Shown: one piece after another, positions 6,166 to 15,982 of the stretch | How positions within the stretch are numbered: position 1 is the first letter of the stretch | Layout: each line of letters begins with the position of its first letter | Source: Streptococcus mitis | GTDB lineage: Bacteria; Bacillota; Bacilli; Lactobacillales; Streptococcaceae | Assembly (NCBI RefSeq): GCF_001074635.1 | Contig: NZ_JUQO01000218.1 | Coordinates: 1 to 33,674 of the forward strand | Length of the DNA: 33,674 nucleotides | Direction: 5' to 3' | Made by a program: the position numbers and the translations under genes | Notes under the pieces: model-generated | Database searches by the model: none | What the model was told of the DNA's origin: nothing | Seen by the model: only the letters and a program-made list of their open reading frames with translations

Positions 6166-9100
6166 ATGGATAAACGTATTTTTGTTGAAAAAAAGGCTGA
6201 TTTTCAGGTCAAGTCAGAGAGTTTGGTTAGAGAGCTCCAGCACAACTTGGGGCTTTCAACTTTGAAAAGTATTCGTATTGTGCAAGTGTATGATGTATTT
6301 GACTTGGCAGAGGACCTGTTTGCACCTGCAGAGAAACATATTTTCTCTGAGCAGGTGACAGACCATGTTTTGGACGAAGCGGCTGTGCAGGCGGATCTTG
6401 CCAACTATGTTTTCTTTGCCATTGAAAGCCTACCAGGGCAGTTTGACCAGCGTGCAGCATCTTCACAGGAAGCTTTGCTTTTACTAGGAAGTTCGAGTGA
6501 TGTAACGGTTAATACAGCCCAACTTTACTTGGTCAATAAAGATATTGATGCGACTGAGTTAGAAGCGGTCAAAAACTACTTACTCAACCCAGTTGATTCT
6601 CGTTTCAAGGACATCACGACAGGGATTGCCAAGCAGGAATTTTCAGAGTCAGACAAGACCATTCCGAAATTGACTTTCTTTGAAAGCTATACAGCAGAAG
6701 ACTTTGCTCGCTACAAGGCTGAGCAAGGGATGGCCATGGAAGTGGATGATTTGCTCTTTATCCAAGACTATTTCAAGTCAATCGGGCGCGTGCCGACGGA
6801 AACAGAACTCAAGGTTTTGGACACTTACTGGTCTGACCACTGCCGTCACACGACTTTTGAGACTGAGTTAAAGCAGATTGATTTCTCAGCTTCTAAATTC
6901 CAAAAACAATTGCAGTCAACCTATGATAAATATATCGCTATGCGCGATGAGTTGGGGCGTTCTGAAAAACCGCAAACCTTGATGGATATGGCGACTATTT
7001 TCGGTCGTTATGAGCGTGCTAATGGACGTTTGGATGATATGGAAGTGTCAGACGAAATTAATGCTTGCTCAGTAGAAATCGAAGTGGATGTTGATGGTGT
7101 GAAAGAGCCATGGCTCCTCATGTTCAAGAATGAAACTCACAACCACCCAACGGAAATTGAGCCATTTGGTGGGGCTGCTACCTGTATCGGTGGTGCTATT
7201 CGTGATCCATTGTCAGGTCGCTCATATGTTTATCAGGCAATGCGGATCTCAGGTGCCGGTGATATTACAGCACCGATTTCGGAAACGCGTGCTGGTAAGC
7301 TGCCACAACAGGTTATTTCTAAAACAGCGGCTCATGGTTATTCTTCATATGGTAACCAGATTGGGCTTGCAACGACCTATGTTCGTGAATACTTCCACCC
7401 AGGCTTTGTAGCTAAACGCATGGAGCTAGGTGCAGTTGTTGGTGCGGCTCCAAAGGGCAATGTTGTCCGTGAAAAACCGGAAGCGGGTGATGTCATTATC
7501 CTCCTTGGAGGTAAGACTGGACGTGATGGTGTCGGTGGTGCGACGGGCTCTTCTAAGGTTCAAACGGTTGAGTCTGTGGAAACTGCTGGAGCTGAGGTTC
7601 AAAAAGGGAATGCCATCGAAGAACGTAAGATTCAGCGCCTCTTCCGTAATGGTGATGTCACTCGTCTCATCAAGAAATCCAACGACTTTGGTGCTGGTGG
7701 TGTCTGTGTGGCTATCGGTGAATTGGCAGACGGTCTTGAAATCGATCTCAACAAGGTGCCTCTTAAATACCAAGGCTTGAATGGTACCGAAATTGCCATC
7801 TCTGAATCACAAGAACGGATGGCTGTGGTGGTTCGTCCTGAGGATGTAGATGCCTTCGTTGAGGAATGTAACAAAGAAAATATTGACGCTGTTGTGGTTG
7901 CGACAGTGACTGAAAAACCAAATCTAGTCATGCACTGGAATGGTGAAACAATCGTGGACTTGGAACGTCGTTTCCTTGACACCAATGGTGTGCGCGTGGT
8001 CGTTGATGCAAAGGTGGTGGACAAGGATGTCAAGTTTCCAGAAGAACGTCAAACATCTGCTGACACACTTGAAGCAGATACCCTTACGGTTCTATCTGAC
8101 CTCAACCATGCGAGTCAAAAAGGATTACAGACTATCTTTGACTGCTCTGTTGGACGCTCAACGGTTAATCACCCACTTGGTGGTCGTTACCAACTCACAC
8201 CAACTGAGGCATCTGTGCAGAAATTACCAGTTCAACACGGTGTGACTTATACTGCGTCAGTCATGGCTCAAGGATTTAATCCATATGTAGCTGAATGGTC
8301 TCCATACCACGGTGCTGCCTATGCGGTGATCGAAGCAACTGCTCGATTGGTTGCGACTGGTGCAAACTGCTCCAAGGCTCGCTTCTCTTACCAAGAGTAC
8401 TTCGAGCGCATGGATAAACAAGCTGAGCGTTTTGGTCAGCCAGTAGCAGCTCTCCTAGGCTCTATCGAGGCACAAATTCAGCTTGGTTTGCCATCTATCG
8501 GTGGTAAGGACTCTATGTCTGGTACTTTTGAAGAATTGACCGTACCGCCAACCTTGGTAGCTTTTGGAGTGACAACAGCAGATAGCCGTAAGGTGCTCTC
8601 TCCAGAATTTAAAGCTGTTGGTGAAAACATCTACTACATTTCAGGCCAAGCACTCTCAGCAGAGATTGATTTTGACTTGATTAAGTCTAACTTTGCTCAG
8701 TTTGAATCCCTTCAAAAGGCTCACAAAGTAACAGCGGCTTCAGCCGTTAAATACGGTGGTGTGCTTGAAAGTTTGGCCCTTGCTACCTTTGGAAATCATA
8801 TTGGTGCAGAGGTGATCTTGTCTGAACTTGAAACAGCTTTGACAGCTCAATTAGGTGGATTTGTCTTCACATCTCCTGAAGAAATTGCTGGAGTAGAGAA
8901 GATTGGACAAACAAGTGCAGACTTTACACTCCTTGTCAACGGTGTGAAGCTAGATGGACACAAACTTGACAGTGCCTTCCAAGGCAAATTGGAAAAAGTT
9001 TACCCAACAGAATTTGCCCAAGCGAAAGAACTGGAAGAAGTTCCAGCTGTGGCATCAGATGTTGTGATTAAAGCCAAAGAAAAGCTTGAAAAACCTGTGG

Positions 9101-9891
9101 TTTATATCCCAGTATTCCCGGGCACCAACTCAGAATATGATTCAGCTAAGGCTTTCGAAAAAGAAGGTGCAGAGGTCAACTTGGTGCCATTTGTGACCTT
9201 GAATGAAGAAGCCATTGTCAATTCAGTTGAAACTATGGTTGACAACATCGGCAAGGCTAACATTCTCTTCTTTGCAGGTGGTTTCTCAGCTGCGGACGAG
9301 CCAGATGGTTCCGCTAAGTTTATTGCCAACATCCTGCTTAATGAAAAAGTGCGTGTAGCTATTGATAGGTTTATCGCCCGTGGTGGCTTGATTATTGGTA
9401 TCTGTAATGGATTCCAGGCTTTGGTCAAATCAGGTCTTCTTCCATACGGGAACTTCGAAGATGCTACTAGTACTAGCCCAACCCTCTTCTACAATGATGC
9501 CAACCAACACGTGGCCAAGATGGTGGAAACTCGCATTGCCAATACCAACTCGCCATGGTTGACTGGTGTGCAAGTGGGTGATATCCACGCCATTCCTGTT
9601 TCGCACGGTGAAGGGAAGTTTGTCGTGACAGCTGAGGAATTTGCGGAACTCCGTGACAATGGACAAATTTTCAGCCAATACGTTGACTTTGATGGCAAGC
9701 CAAGCATGGATTCTAAGTATAATCCGAATGGTTCTGTCCATGCCATCGAGGGAATTACCAGCAAGAACGGTCAAATCATTGGTAAGATGGGGCACTCAGA
9801 ACGCTATGAGGACGGTCTTTTCCAAAACATCCCAGGAAATAAAGACCAGCACCTGTTTGCGTCGGCTGTTAAATACTTTACTGGAAAATAA
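6166..9891 (+). CDS. purL: FGAM synthase PurL, large single-chain form
   Basis: PurL converts FGAR, glutamine and ATP to FGAM (step 4). At 1241 residues it is the long single-chain form that carries the glutaminase domain, rather than the separate PurS, PurQ and PurL proteins of Bacillus. The start MDKRIFVEKK follows AAAGGA. Visible segments: N-terminal PurS-like part, linker with YWSDHCRHTTFET near 225, ATP-binding synthase core with FKNETHNHPTEIEPFGGAATC and GGKTGRDGVGGATGSS, and a C-terminal class I glutaminase (about 975-1241) with the nucleophile elbow GICNGFQ (Cys1080) and later SHGEGKF. It is the second gene of the pathway cluster. Confidence 0.97.
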   Translation: MDKRIFVEKKADFQVKSESLVRELQHNLGLSTLKSIRIVQVYDVFDLAEDLFAPAEKHIFSEQVTDHVLDEAAVQADLANYVFFAIESLPGQFDQRAASSQEALLLLGSSSDVTVNTAQLYLVNKDIDATELEAVKNYLLNPVDSRFKDITTGIAKQEFSESDKTIPKLTFFESYTAEDFARYKAEQGMAMEVDDLLFIQDYFKSIGRVPTETELKVLDTYWSDHCRHTTFETELKQIDFSASKFQKQLQSTYDKYIAMRDELGRSEKPQTLMDMATIFGRYERANGRLDDMEVSDEINACSVEIEVDVDGVKEPWLLMFKNETHNHPTEIEPFGGAATCIGGAIRDPLSGRSYVYQAMRISGAGDITAPISETRAGKLPQQVISKTAAHGYSSYGNQIGLATTYVREYFHPGFVAKRMELGAVVGAAPKGNVVREKPEAGDVIILLGGKTGRDGVGGATGSSKVQTVESVETAGAEVQKGNAIEERKIQRLFRNGDVTRLIKKSNDFGAGGVCVAIGELADGLEIDLNKVPLKYQGLNGTEIAISESQERMAVVVRPEDVDAFVEECNKENIDAVVVATVTEKPNLVMHWNGETIVDLERRFLDTNGVRVVVDAKVVDKDVKFPEERQTSADTLEADTLTVLSDLNHASQKGLQTIFDCSVGRSTVNHPLGGRYQLTPTEASVQKLPVQHGVTYTASVMAQGFNPYVAEWSPYHGAAYAVIEATARLVATGANCSKARFSYQEYFERMDKQAERFGQPVAALLGSIEAQIQLGLPSIGGKDSMSGTFEELTVPPTLVAFGVTTADSRKVLSPEFKAVGENIYYISGQALSAEIDFDLIKSNFAQFESLQKAHKVTAASAVKYGGVLESLALATFGNHIGAEVILSELETALTAQLGGFVFTSPEEIAGVEKIGQTSADFTLLVNGVKLDGHKLDSAFQGKLEKVYPTEFAQAKELEEVPAVASDVVIKAKEKLEKPVVYIPVFPGTNSEYDSAKAFEKEGAEVNLVPFVTLNEEAIVNSVETMVDNIGKANILFFAGGFSAADEPDGSAKFIANILLNEKVRVAIDRFIARGGLIIGICNGFQALVKSGLLPYGNFEDATSTSPTLFYNDANQHVAKMVETRIANTNSPWLTGVQVGDIHAIPVSHGEGKFVVTAEEFAELRDNGQIFSQYVDFDGKPSMDSKYNPNGSVHAIEGITSKNGQIIGKMGHSERYEDGLFQNIPGNKDQHLFASAVKYFTGK

Positions 9892-9905
9892 GACTTACAG
9901 ATTTT

Positions 9906-9951
9906 CTAATAGATAGTATTAGTAATGTAAAAGTCATGTAAAAGTCATGTA
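9906..9951 (+). repeat. hairpin and 11-bp tandem repeat before purF
   Basis: CTAATA (9906-9911) and TATTAG (9917-9922) form a small hairpin. It is followed by ATGTAAAAGTC twice in tandem (9925-9935, 9936-9946) and a third partial ATGTA. There is no T-run. Possibly a translational or regulatory spacer. Confidence 0.6.
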
Positions 9952-9995
9952 GATTTAGCTCTTGGTGCTACACAAATAAAAATTAGGTATATAAA

Positions 9996-11438
9996 ATGAC
10001 ATACGAAGTAAAATCTCTTAATGAAGAATGTGGTGTTTTCGGTATCTGGGGACATCCAGATGCTGCTAAGTTGACCTATTTTGGTCTCCATAGTCTTCAG
10101 CACCGTGGTCAGGAGGGGGCAGGAATCCTCTCCAATGATCAGGGGCAATTGAAGCGCCATCGTGACATGGGACTTTTATCAGAAGTCTTCAGAAATCCTG
10201 CTAACTTAGATAAATTGACAGGAACTGGTGCGATTGGGCATGTGCGTTACGCGACTGCTGGCGAAGCTTCTGTAGATAATATCCAGCCCTTCCTCTTCCG
10301 TTTTCACGATATGCAGTTTGGTTTGGCTCATAATGGAAATCTGACCAATGCAGCCTCTCTCAAGAAAGAACTGGAAGATAGAGGAGCGATTTTCAGTGCG
10401 ACTTCGGACTCGGAAATCTTGGCTCATCTCATTCGTCGTAGTCATAATCCTAGTCTGATGGGCAAAATCAAGGAGGCACTCAGTCTTGTCAAAGGTGGCT
10501 TTGCTTACATCTTGCTATTTGAAGATAAGTTAATTGCGGCTCTTGACCCCAATGGTTTCCGTCCACTTTCTATCGGGAAAATGGCCAATGGAGCGGTGGT
10601 TGTTTCCTCTGAAACCTGTGCTTTTGAGGTTATTGGTGCTGAATGGATTCGTGATTTGAAGCCAGGTGAGATTGTGATTATTGATGACAAGGGCATCCAG
10701 TATGATAGCTATACAGATGATACTCAGTTAGCAATCTGTTCTATGGAGTATATCTATTTTGCCCGCCCTGATTCTAACATTCATGGTGTCAATGTCCATA
10801 CGGCACGTAAACGTATGGGTGCCCAATTGGCGCGTGAATTCAAGCATGAGGCAGATATAGTGGTCGGTGTGCCCAATTCTTCCCTCAGCGCGGCTATGGG
10901 ATTTGCGGAAGAGTCCGGGCTACCAAATGAAATGGGCCTCATCAAGAACCAATACACCCAACGTACCTTTATCCAACCGACTCAAGAATTACGAGAGCAA
11001 GGGGTGCGGATGAAACTATCTGCTGTTTCTGGTGTTGTAAAAGGCAAGCGTGTGGTTATGATTGATGACTCTATTGTACGTGGAACAACCTCTCGTCGGA
11101 TCGTTCAGCTCTTGAAAGAAGCGGGTGCAACTGAGGTTCACGTTGCTATTGGCAGTCCAGCGCTAGCTTATCCATGTTTCTACGGGATTGATATCCAGAC
11201 CCGTCAGGAGCTAATTGCGGCCAATCATACTGTTGAAGAAACTCGCCAAATCATTGGTGCGGACAGTCTGACTTATCTTTCTGTTGAGGGGTTGATTGAT
11301 TCAATTGGTATTGAAACAGATGCGCCAAATGGTGGTCTCTGTGTCGCTTACTTTGACGGTGACTACCCAACACCTCTCTACGACTATGAAGAAGACTATC
11401 GTAGAAGTTTGGAAGAAAAGACCAGTTTTTACAAGTGA
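9996..11438 (+). CDS. purF: amidophosphoribosyltransferase PurF
   Basis: PurF makes phosphoribosylamine from PRPP and glutamine, the first committed step of purine synthesis. The 480 residues begin MTYEVKSLNEE and then Cys12, the Ntn-type catalytic cysteine exposed by removal of the 11-residue propeptide. The PRPP site is VVMIDDSIVRGTTS (about 350-365). Several cysteines match positions of the Fe-S cluster in the Bacillus enzyme (QLAICSMEY, YPCFYGI, GGLCVAYF), but where Bacillus has a CxxC pair near the C terminus this protein reads CVAY, so one ligand seems absent. The gene lies 104 bp after purL and 38 bp before purM. Confidence 0.97.
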   Translation: MTYEVKSLNEECGVFGIWGHPDAAKLTYFGLHSLQHRGQEGAGILSNDQGQLKRHRDMGLLSEVFRNPANLDKLTGTGAIGHVRYATAGEASVDNIQPFLFRFHDMQFGLAHNGNLTNAASLKKELEDRGAIFSATSDSEILAHLIRRSHNPSLMGKIKEALSLVKGGFAYILLFEDKLIAALDPNGFRPLSIGKMANGAVVVSSETCAFEVIGAEWIRDLKPGEIVIIDDKGIQYDSYTDDTQLAICSMEYIYFARPDSNIHGVNVHTARKRMGAQLAREFKHEADIVVGVPNSSLSAAMGFAEESGLPNEMGLIKNQYTQRTFIQPTQELREQGVRMKLSAVSGVVKGKRVVMIDDSIVRGTTSRRIVQLLKEAGATEVHVAIGSPALAYPCFYGIDIQTRQELIAANHTVEETRQIIGADSLTYLSVEGLIDSIGIETDAPNGGLCVAYFDGDYPTPLYDYEEDYRRSLEEKTSFYK

Positions 11439-11476
11439 GTTATTGAGATTCTCCATAAAAGAAAAGGAATAAATAA

Positions 11477-12496
11477 ATGACAAAAAATGCTTATGCCCAG
11501 TCGGGTGTGGATGTTGAAGCGGGTTATGAAGTTGTTGAACGGATTAAAAAGCACGTGGCTCGTACGGAGCGTGCAGGTGTCATGGGAGCTCTTGGTGGTT
11601 TTGGTGGTATGTTTGACCTTTCAAAGACTGGGGTTAAAGAACCTGTCTTGATTTCAGGAACTGATGGTGTCGGAACTAAGCTCATGTTGGCAATCAAGTA
11701 CGACAAGCACGATACCATCGGTCAAGACTGTGTGGCCATGTGTGTCAATGACATCATCGCTGCAGGTGCAGAGCCCCTCTATTTCCTGGACTATGTGGCG
11801 ACAGGGAAGAATGAGCCAGCTAAACTAGAGCAAGTAGTTGCTGGTGTAGCAGAAGGTTGTGTGCAGGCAGGTGCTGCCCTCATAGGTGGGGAAACAGCTG
11901 AAATGCCTGGCATGTACGGCGAAGATGACTATGACTTGGCTGGCTTTGCGGTCGGTGTGGCTGAAAAATCTCAAATCATTGACGGTTCAAAAGTGGCAGA
12001 GGGAGATGTTCTTCTCGGACTTGCTTCAAGTGGGATTCATTCCAATGGTTACTCTCTCGTCCGTCGTGTCTTTGCGGATTACACAGGTGAGGAAATCTTG
12101 CCAGAATTGGAAGGCAAGCAACTCAAGGAAGTTCTTCTTGAGCCGACTCGTATCTATGTCAAGGCTGTTTTGCCACTCATCAAGGAAGGGTTGGTCAACG
12201 GCATTGCCCACATCACTGGTGGTGGCTTTATCGAAAATGTCCCTCGCATGTTTGCAGCTGACTTGGCTGCTGAGATTGAAGAAGACAAGGTTCCCGTGCT
12301 TCCAATTTTCAAAGCCCTTGAAAAATACGGTCAGATCAAACACGAAGAAATGTTTGAAATCTTCAATATGGGTGTGGGGCTTATGTTTGCAGTTAGCCCT
12401 GAAAATGTAAGTCGTGTCAAGGAATTGTTGGATGAACCAGTCTATGAAATTGGTCGTATCGTCAAGAAAGAAAACGAAAGTATCATCATCAAATGA
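11477..12496 (+). CDS. purM: AIR synthetase PurM
   Basis: PurM cyclises FGAM to AIR with ATP (step 5). The 339 residues start [18 protein letters not shown], the normal family start, with AAAAGGA upstream. Visible motifs are GGFGGMFD near 40, [11 protein letters not shown] near 60, [18 protein letters not shown] near 90 and [16 protein letters not shown] near 175, all typical of the PurM/PurL kinase-like fold. The stop codon overlaps the purN start (ATGA at 12493-12496), which points to translational coupling. Confidence 0.97.
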   Translation: MTKNAYAQSGVDVEAGYEVVERIKKHVARTERAGVMGALGGFGGMFDLSKTGVKEPVLISGTDGVGTKLMLAIKYDKHDTIGQDCVAMCVNDIIAAGAEPLYFLDYVATGKNEPAKLEQVVAGVAEGCVQAGAALIGGETAEMPGMYGEDDYDLAGFAVGVAEKSQIIDGSKVAEGDVLLGLASSGIHSNGYSLVRRVFADYTGEEILPELEGKQLKEVLLEPTRIYVKAVLPLIKEGLVNGIAHITGGGFIENVPRMFAADLAAEIEEDKVPVLPIFKALEKYGQIKHEEMFEIFNMGVGLMFAVSPENVSRVKELLDEPVYEIGRIVKKENESIIIK

Positions 12497-13044
12497 AAAA
12501 AATAGCGGTTTTTGCCTCTGGTAATGGCTCAAATTTTCAGGTGATAGCGGAACAATTTCCAGTAGAGTTTGTCTTTTCAGACCATCGTGACGCCTATGTG
12601 CTCGAACGTGCAGACAAGCTCGGCGTTCTGTCCTATGCTTTTGAACTCAAGGAGTTTGAGAGCAAGGCAGACTACGAAGCGGCCCTTGTCGAACTCTTGG
12701 AAGAACACCAGATTGACTTGGTTTGTCTAGCAGGCTACATGAAAATCGTTGGGCCAACCTTATTGGCGTCTTATGAAGGTCGGATTGTCAACATTCATCC
12801 AGCCTACCTGCCAGAGTTTCCAGGAGCTCATGGGATTGAGGATGCTTGGAAGTCTGGCGTTGCTGAGAGCGGCGTGACCATTCATTGGGTGGATTCAGGT
12901 GTGGATACAGGAAAGGTTATCAAACAAGTACGTGTACCGCGACTAGCTGATGATACCATTGACAGTTTTGAAGCTCGTATTCATGAGGCGGAATATCAGC
13001 TCTATCCAGAAGTGTTGGAATGTTTGGGAGTAGGGAGAAGATAA
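12493..13044 (+). CDS. purN: GAR formyltransferase PurN
   Basis: PurN transfers a formyl group from 10-formyl-tetrahydrofolate to GAR (step 3). The 183 residues begin [18 protein letters not shown], the phosphate-binding start of the family. The active-site segment [16 protein letters not shown] near 100-115 holds the Asn and His, and WVDSGVDTG near 135-143 the Asp. The start codon overlaps the purM stop. In this genome the operon continues into a non-purine segment before purH. Confidence 0.96.
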   Translation: MKKIAVFASGNGSNFQVIAEQFPVEFVFSDHRDAYVLERADKLGVLSYAFELKEFESKADYEAALVELLEEHQIDLVCLAGYMKIVGPTLLASYEGRIVNIHPAYLPEFPGAHGIEDAWKSGVAESGVTIHWVDSGVDTGKVIKQVRVPRLADDTIDSFEARIHEAEYQLYPEVLECLGVGRR

Positions 13045-13088
13045 GAAGTAAATCAAATTTTGATTGTGCAATCTTGCTAGGAGAAAAA

Positions 13089-13553
13089 ATGATTGAGATA
13101 AAATTAGTAGATGAGAGCAGTTTTCAGGCAGTGCTGGATTTGAAAATATCTGAAGCTGATGAACGAGCACGTTTCGTGTCTCCAAATGTACGCTCTTTAG
13201 CTGACGCATGGCTCTACCGAGAGAATGGGGATGTGTTTCCAATGGCAATTTATTGGAATGAGCTTGTAGTTGGTTTTCTCCTGTTGGAAATAGATAAGGA
13301 TGAAGCGGAATACTTTATCTGGCGGATAATGATTGGCCAGCAGTACCAAGGAAGAGGTTATGGACGAAAATCCGTGGAAGTTCTGATCAAAAAGGCACAG
13401 ATGGATAGCGATTGCAATCATATTATCGCAGATTATGTGGTTGGAAATGAAAAAATGAAGCACCTGTTGACTAGTTTGGGTTTTCAGGAAACAGGATTTA
13501 TAGAAGAAAATAATGAAGTCGCTATGCGCTTGGACCTAAAGAAAGAGGAATAG
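13089..13553 (+). CDS. GNAT-family N-acetyltransferase
   Basis: The ATG at 13089 follows AGGAGAAAAA and gives 154 residues, starting MIEIKLVDESSF; an earlier in-frame start at 13020 lies inside purN and lacks a site. The acetyl-CoA loop QYQGRGYG lies near residues 86-93, and the C-terminal part has the usual FQETGF strand. It resembles the spermidine or ribosomal-protein acetyltransferase type, but the substrate cannot be told. It sits 44 bp after purN and one base before a purH remnant, so it is part of an insert in the purine operon rather than a pathway gene. Confidence 0.85.
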   Translation: MIEIKLVDESSFQAVLDLKISEADERARFVSPNVRSLADAWLYRENGDVFPMAIYWNELVVGFLLLEIDKDEAEYFIWRIMIGQQYQGRGYGRKSVEVLIKKAQMDSDCNHIIADYVVGNEKMKHLLTSLGFQETGFIEENNEVAMRLDLKKEE

Positions 13554-13554
13554 A

Positions 13555-13714
13555 ATGACGAAAAAAGCTTTAATCAGTATCTCAAACAAAGAGGGTATTG
13601 TTGAATTTGCCCAAGAACTTAAAAAAACTCGGTTGGGACATCATCTCAACAGGTGGAACCAAGGTTGCCCTTGATAATGCTGGGGTGAGCACCAGTGCCA
13701 TTGATGATTCATAA
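13555..13714 (+). pseudogene. purH 5' fragment with frameshift
   Basis: The first 150 bp or so repeat the start of purH (14314 onward), beginning at an ATG and reading [18 protein letters not shown]. The frame is broken near codon 24 by one extra A in a run of seven, where purH has six. After correction, [21 protein letters not shown] matches PurH and the similarity then fades to a TAA at 13712-13714. It cannot encode a full enzyme. The copy and purH proper bracket the VanZ-like gene, which suggests that the gene arrived by recombination that duplicated the purH start. Confidence 0.88.
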
Positions 13715-13779
13715 GATATCTTTGATTCAAAATTGGAGTCAGTGATTGTTGAAGACGGCTTCAAACGGAGGTATTTGTA

Positions 13780-14289
13780 ATGTTAGAATCTAAAAAAACA
13801 ACTCGATATGTATTTTATGTCTATCTGATGTTATTAACTTGGGGAATCTTATTTAAGTTTGAGACCAATCCTGAATTTATAGCATTTTTCTTAGCTCCAA
13901 GGTACATCAATTGGATTCCATTTTCAGAACCACTAATAGTAGATGGAAAAATTGTTTTTGCTGAAATGTTATTTAATCTGATTTCCTTTATTCCATTAGG
14001 TGTTTGTTTCCCTCTGATAAAAACTAATTTATCTAATTTAAAAATAGTCGGGACAGGTTTTTTGATTAGTTTATTGTTTGAGTGCTTACAGTATATTTTA
14101 GCAATAGGTATAACAGATATCACGGATTTGACTTTAAATACGCTAGGTGTTTATGTAGGCTTGCTGATTTATCAAATTTTTATAAGAGTGTTCAAATCAC
14201 AGATTAGAAAATGGGTCAATATCTTAGGTATGCTTAGCCTTGGTTTTGCTTATCTTGTTTTACTGTTACTGCATTTAATTGGTGTTTAA
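13780..14289 (+). CDS. VanZ-like membrane protein
   Basis: This gene encodes 169 residues with CGGAGG upstream of the ATG. It has about five hydrophobic segments, and the sequence WIPFSEPL followed by EMLFNLISFIPLGVCFP and LFECLQYILAIGITDITDLTLNTLG is typical of the VanZ family (N..LFIPLG and the E.Q....G..DIDD-like motif). VanZ proteins are small integral membrane proteins, some giving low-level teicoplanin or peptide resistance; for most the role is unknown. The AT-rich composition differs from the pur genes. A vanZ-type gene before purH is also found in pneumococcus as I recall it. Confidence 0.85.
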   Translation: MLESKKTTRYVFYVYLMLLTWGILFKFETNPEFIAFFLAPRYINWIPFSEPLIVDGKIVFAEMLFNLISFIPLGVCFPLIKTNLSNLKIVGTGFLISLLFECLQYILAIGITDITDLTLNTLGVYVGLLIYQIFIRVFKSQIRKWVNILGMLSLGFAYLVLLLLHLIGV

Positions 14290-14313
14290 CTAATGATTAA
14301 AAAGGAGAATATA

Positions 14314-15861
14314 ATGACTAAACGCGCCTTAATCAGCGTCTCAGACAAAGCGGGCATTGTTGAATTTGCCCAAGAACTTAAAAAACTTGGTTGGGAGATT
14401 ATCTCGACGGGTGGGACCAAGGTTGCCCTTGATAATGCCGGGGTAGACACCATTGCTATCGATTATGTGACTGGTTTTCCAGAAATGATGGATGGTCGTG
14501 TCAAGACCCTTCATCCAAATATACACGGTGGACTCCTCGCTCGTCGTGACTTGGATAGTCACCTGGAAGCGGCTAAGGATAATAACATCGAGCTTATCGA
14601 CCTTGTAGTGGTCAATCTCTATCCCTTTAAAGAAACGATTCTCAAACCAGATGTGACGTACGCTGATGCGGTTGAGAACATCGATATCGGTGGGCCATCT
14701 ATGCTTCGCTCGGCAGCGAAGAATCATGCCAGCGTGACGGTTGTGGTAGACCCTGCTGACTATACAGTGGTTTTGGACGAGTTGTCAGCCAATGGTGAAA
14801 CGACTTACGAAACGCGTCAACGTTTGGCAGCCAAAGTTTTCCGTCACACAGCGGCTTATGACGCCTTGATTGCAGAGTATTTCACAGCTCAAGTGGGCGA
14901 AAGTAAACCAGAAAAGCTCACTTTGACCTATGACCTCAAACAAGCTATGCGTTACGGTGAGAACCCTCAACAAGACGCAGACTTCTACCAAAAAGCATTG
15001 CCGACAGATTATTCTATTGCATCAGCGAAACAGCTTAACGGTAAGGAACTGTCATTCAACAATATCAGAGATGCTGACGCTGCCATTCGTATCATCCGTG
15101 ACTTTAAAGACCGTCCAACTGTTGTGGCTCTAAAACACATGAACCCATGTGGAATCGGTCAGGCTGATGATATCGAGACTGCTTGGGACTACGCTTATGA
15201 GTCTGACCCAGTTTCTATCTTTGGTGGGATTGTCGTTCTCAACCGTGAGGTGGATGCTGCGACAGCTGAGAAGATGCATGGTGTATTCCTTGAAATCATC
15301 ATTGCACCAAGCTATACGGATGAAGCGCTAGCCATTTTGACCAATAAAAAGAAAAACTTGCGTATCCTTGCCTTGCCATTTGATGCTCAAGAGGCTAGCG
15401 AAGTGGAAGCAGAATACACAGGTGTTGTCGGTGGACTTCTGGTGCAAAACCAAGATGTGGTCAAAGAAAGTCCAGCTGACTGGCAAGTGGTGACTAAACG
15501 CCAACCAACTGAGACAGAAGCGACAGCTCTTGAGTTTGCTTGGAAGGCTATTAAATATGTCAAATCAAACGGAATCATTGTAACCAACGACCACATGACA
15601 CTGGGTGTTGGCCCAGGTCAAACCAACCGTGTGGCTTCAGTCCGTATTGCCATTGACCAAGCTAAAGACCGTCTTGACGGCGCTGTGCTTGCTTCTGATG
15701 CCTTCTTCCCATTTGCGGATAACGTGGAAGAAATCGCTAAAGCAGGTATCAAGGCCATCATCCAGCCAGGAGGCTCAGTCCGTGACCAAGAATCTATCGA
15801 AGCCGCTGACAAGTATGGCTTGACCATGGTCTTCACAGGAGTGAGACATTTTAGACATTAA
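14314..15861 (+). CDS. purH: AICAR transformylase and IMP cyclohydrolase PurH
   Basis: PurH is bifunctional: it formylates AICAR with 10-formyl-THF and closes the ring to IMP, the last two steps of IMP synthesis. The start at 14314 follows AAAAAGGAG and gives the family start [19 protein letters not shown] and 515 residues. Motifs: STGGT near 35 and the MGS-like IMPCHase domain to about 200, [13 protein letters not shown] and [10 protein letters not shown] at the domain boundary, [10 protein letters not shown] near 275 and [15 protein letters not shown] near 460 in the transformylase domain. It ends with GVRHFRH, the usual C terminus. A terminator follows. Confidence 0.97.
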   Translation: MTKRALISVSDKAGIVEFAQELKKLGWEIISTGGTKVALDNAGVDTIAIDYVTGFPEMMDGRVKTLHPNIHGGLLARRDLDSHLEAAKDNNIELIDLVVVNLYPFKETILKPDVTYADAVENIDIGGPSMLRSAAKNHASVTVVVDPADYTVVLDELSANGETTYETRQRLAAKVFRHTAAYDALIAEYFTAQVGESKPEKLTLTYDLKQAMRYGENPQQDADFYQKALPTDYSIASAKQLNGKELSFNNIRDADAAIRIIRDFKDRPTVVALKHMNPCGIGQADDIETAWDYAYESDPVSIFGGIVVLNREVDAATAEKMHGVFLEIIIAPSYTDEALAILTNKKKNLRILALPFDAQEASEVEAEYTGVVGGLLVQNQDVVKESPADWQVVTKRQPTETEATALEFAWKAIKYVKSNGIIVTNDHMTLGVGPGQTNRVASVRIAIDQAKDRLDGAVLASDAFFPFADNVEEIAKAGIKAIIQPGGSVRDQESIEAADKYGLTMVFTGVRHFRH

Positions 15862-15868
15862 GAACGTT

Positions 15869-15899
15869 AAAGGGAAGAAAACAGTTTCTTTCCTTTTTT
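15869..15899 (+). terminator. terminator after purH
   Basis: AAAGGGAAGAAA (15869-15880) pairs with TTTCTTTCCTTT (15885-15896) with one mismatch, loop ACAG, then a T-run. It separates purH from purD, which has its own promoter. Confidence 0.8.
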
Positions 15900-15928
15900 G
15901 CGTAAAAATGCGGAGTGAAACAAGATTA

Positions 15929-15950
15929 AAACGAACGTTTGTGGTATAAT
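15929..15950 (+). promoter_or_regulatory. purD promoter with palindrome
   Basis: A perfect extended -10 (TGG-TATAAT, hexamer 15945-15950) lies 33 bp before purD. The -35 region (AAGATT) is poor. Directly upstream is AAACG-AA-CGTTT (15929-15940), a near-perfect palindrome that also contains a PurR-box-like CGAAC core. It is a plausible operator for PurR, but imperfect. Confidence 0.6.
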
Positions 15951-15982
15951 GTTAGTGAATAATTCGCAAAAGAGGTTGTGAG

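Noticed and set aside
7426-8033. Long minus-strand frames opposite purL
   Set aside because: They have no family features and lie wholly within a well supported gene with normal codon use, so they are antisense shadows.
13020-13088. Longer GNAT protein starting inside purN
   Set aside because: The upstream start has no Shine-Dalgarno and overlaps purN, while the ATG at 13089 follows AGGAG and gives a normal GNAT N terminus.
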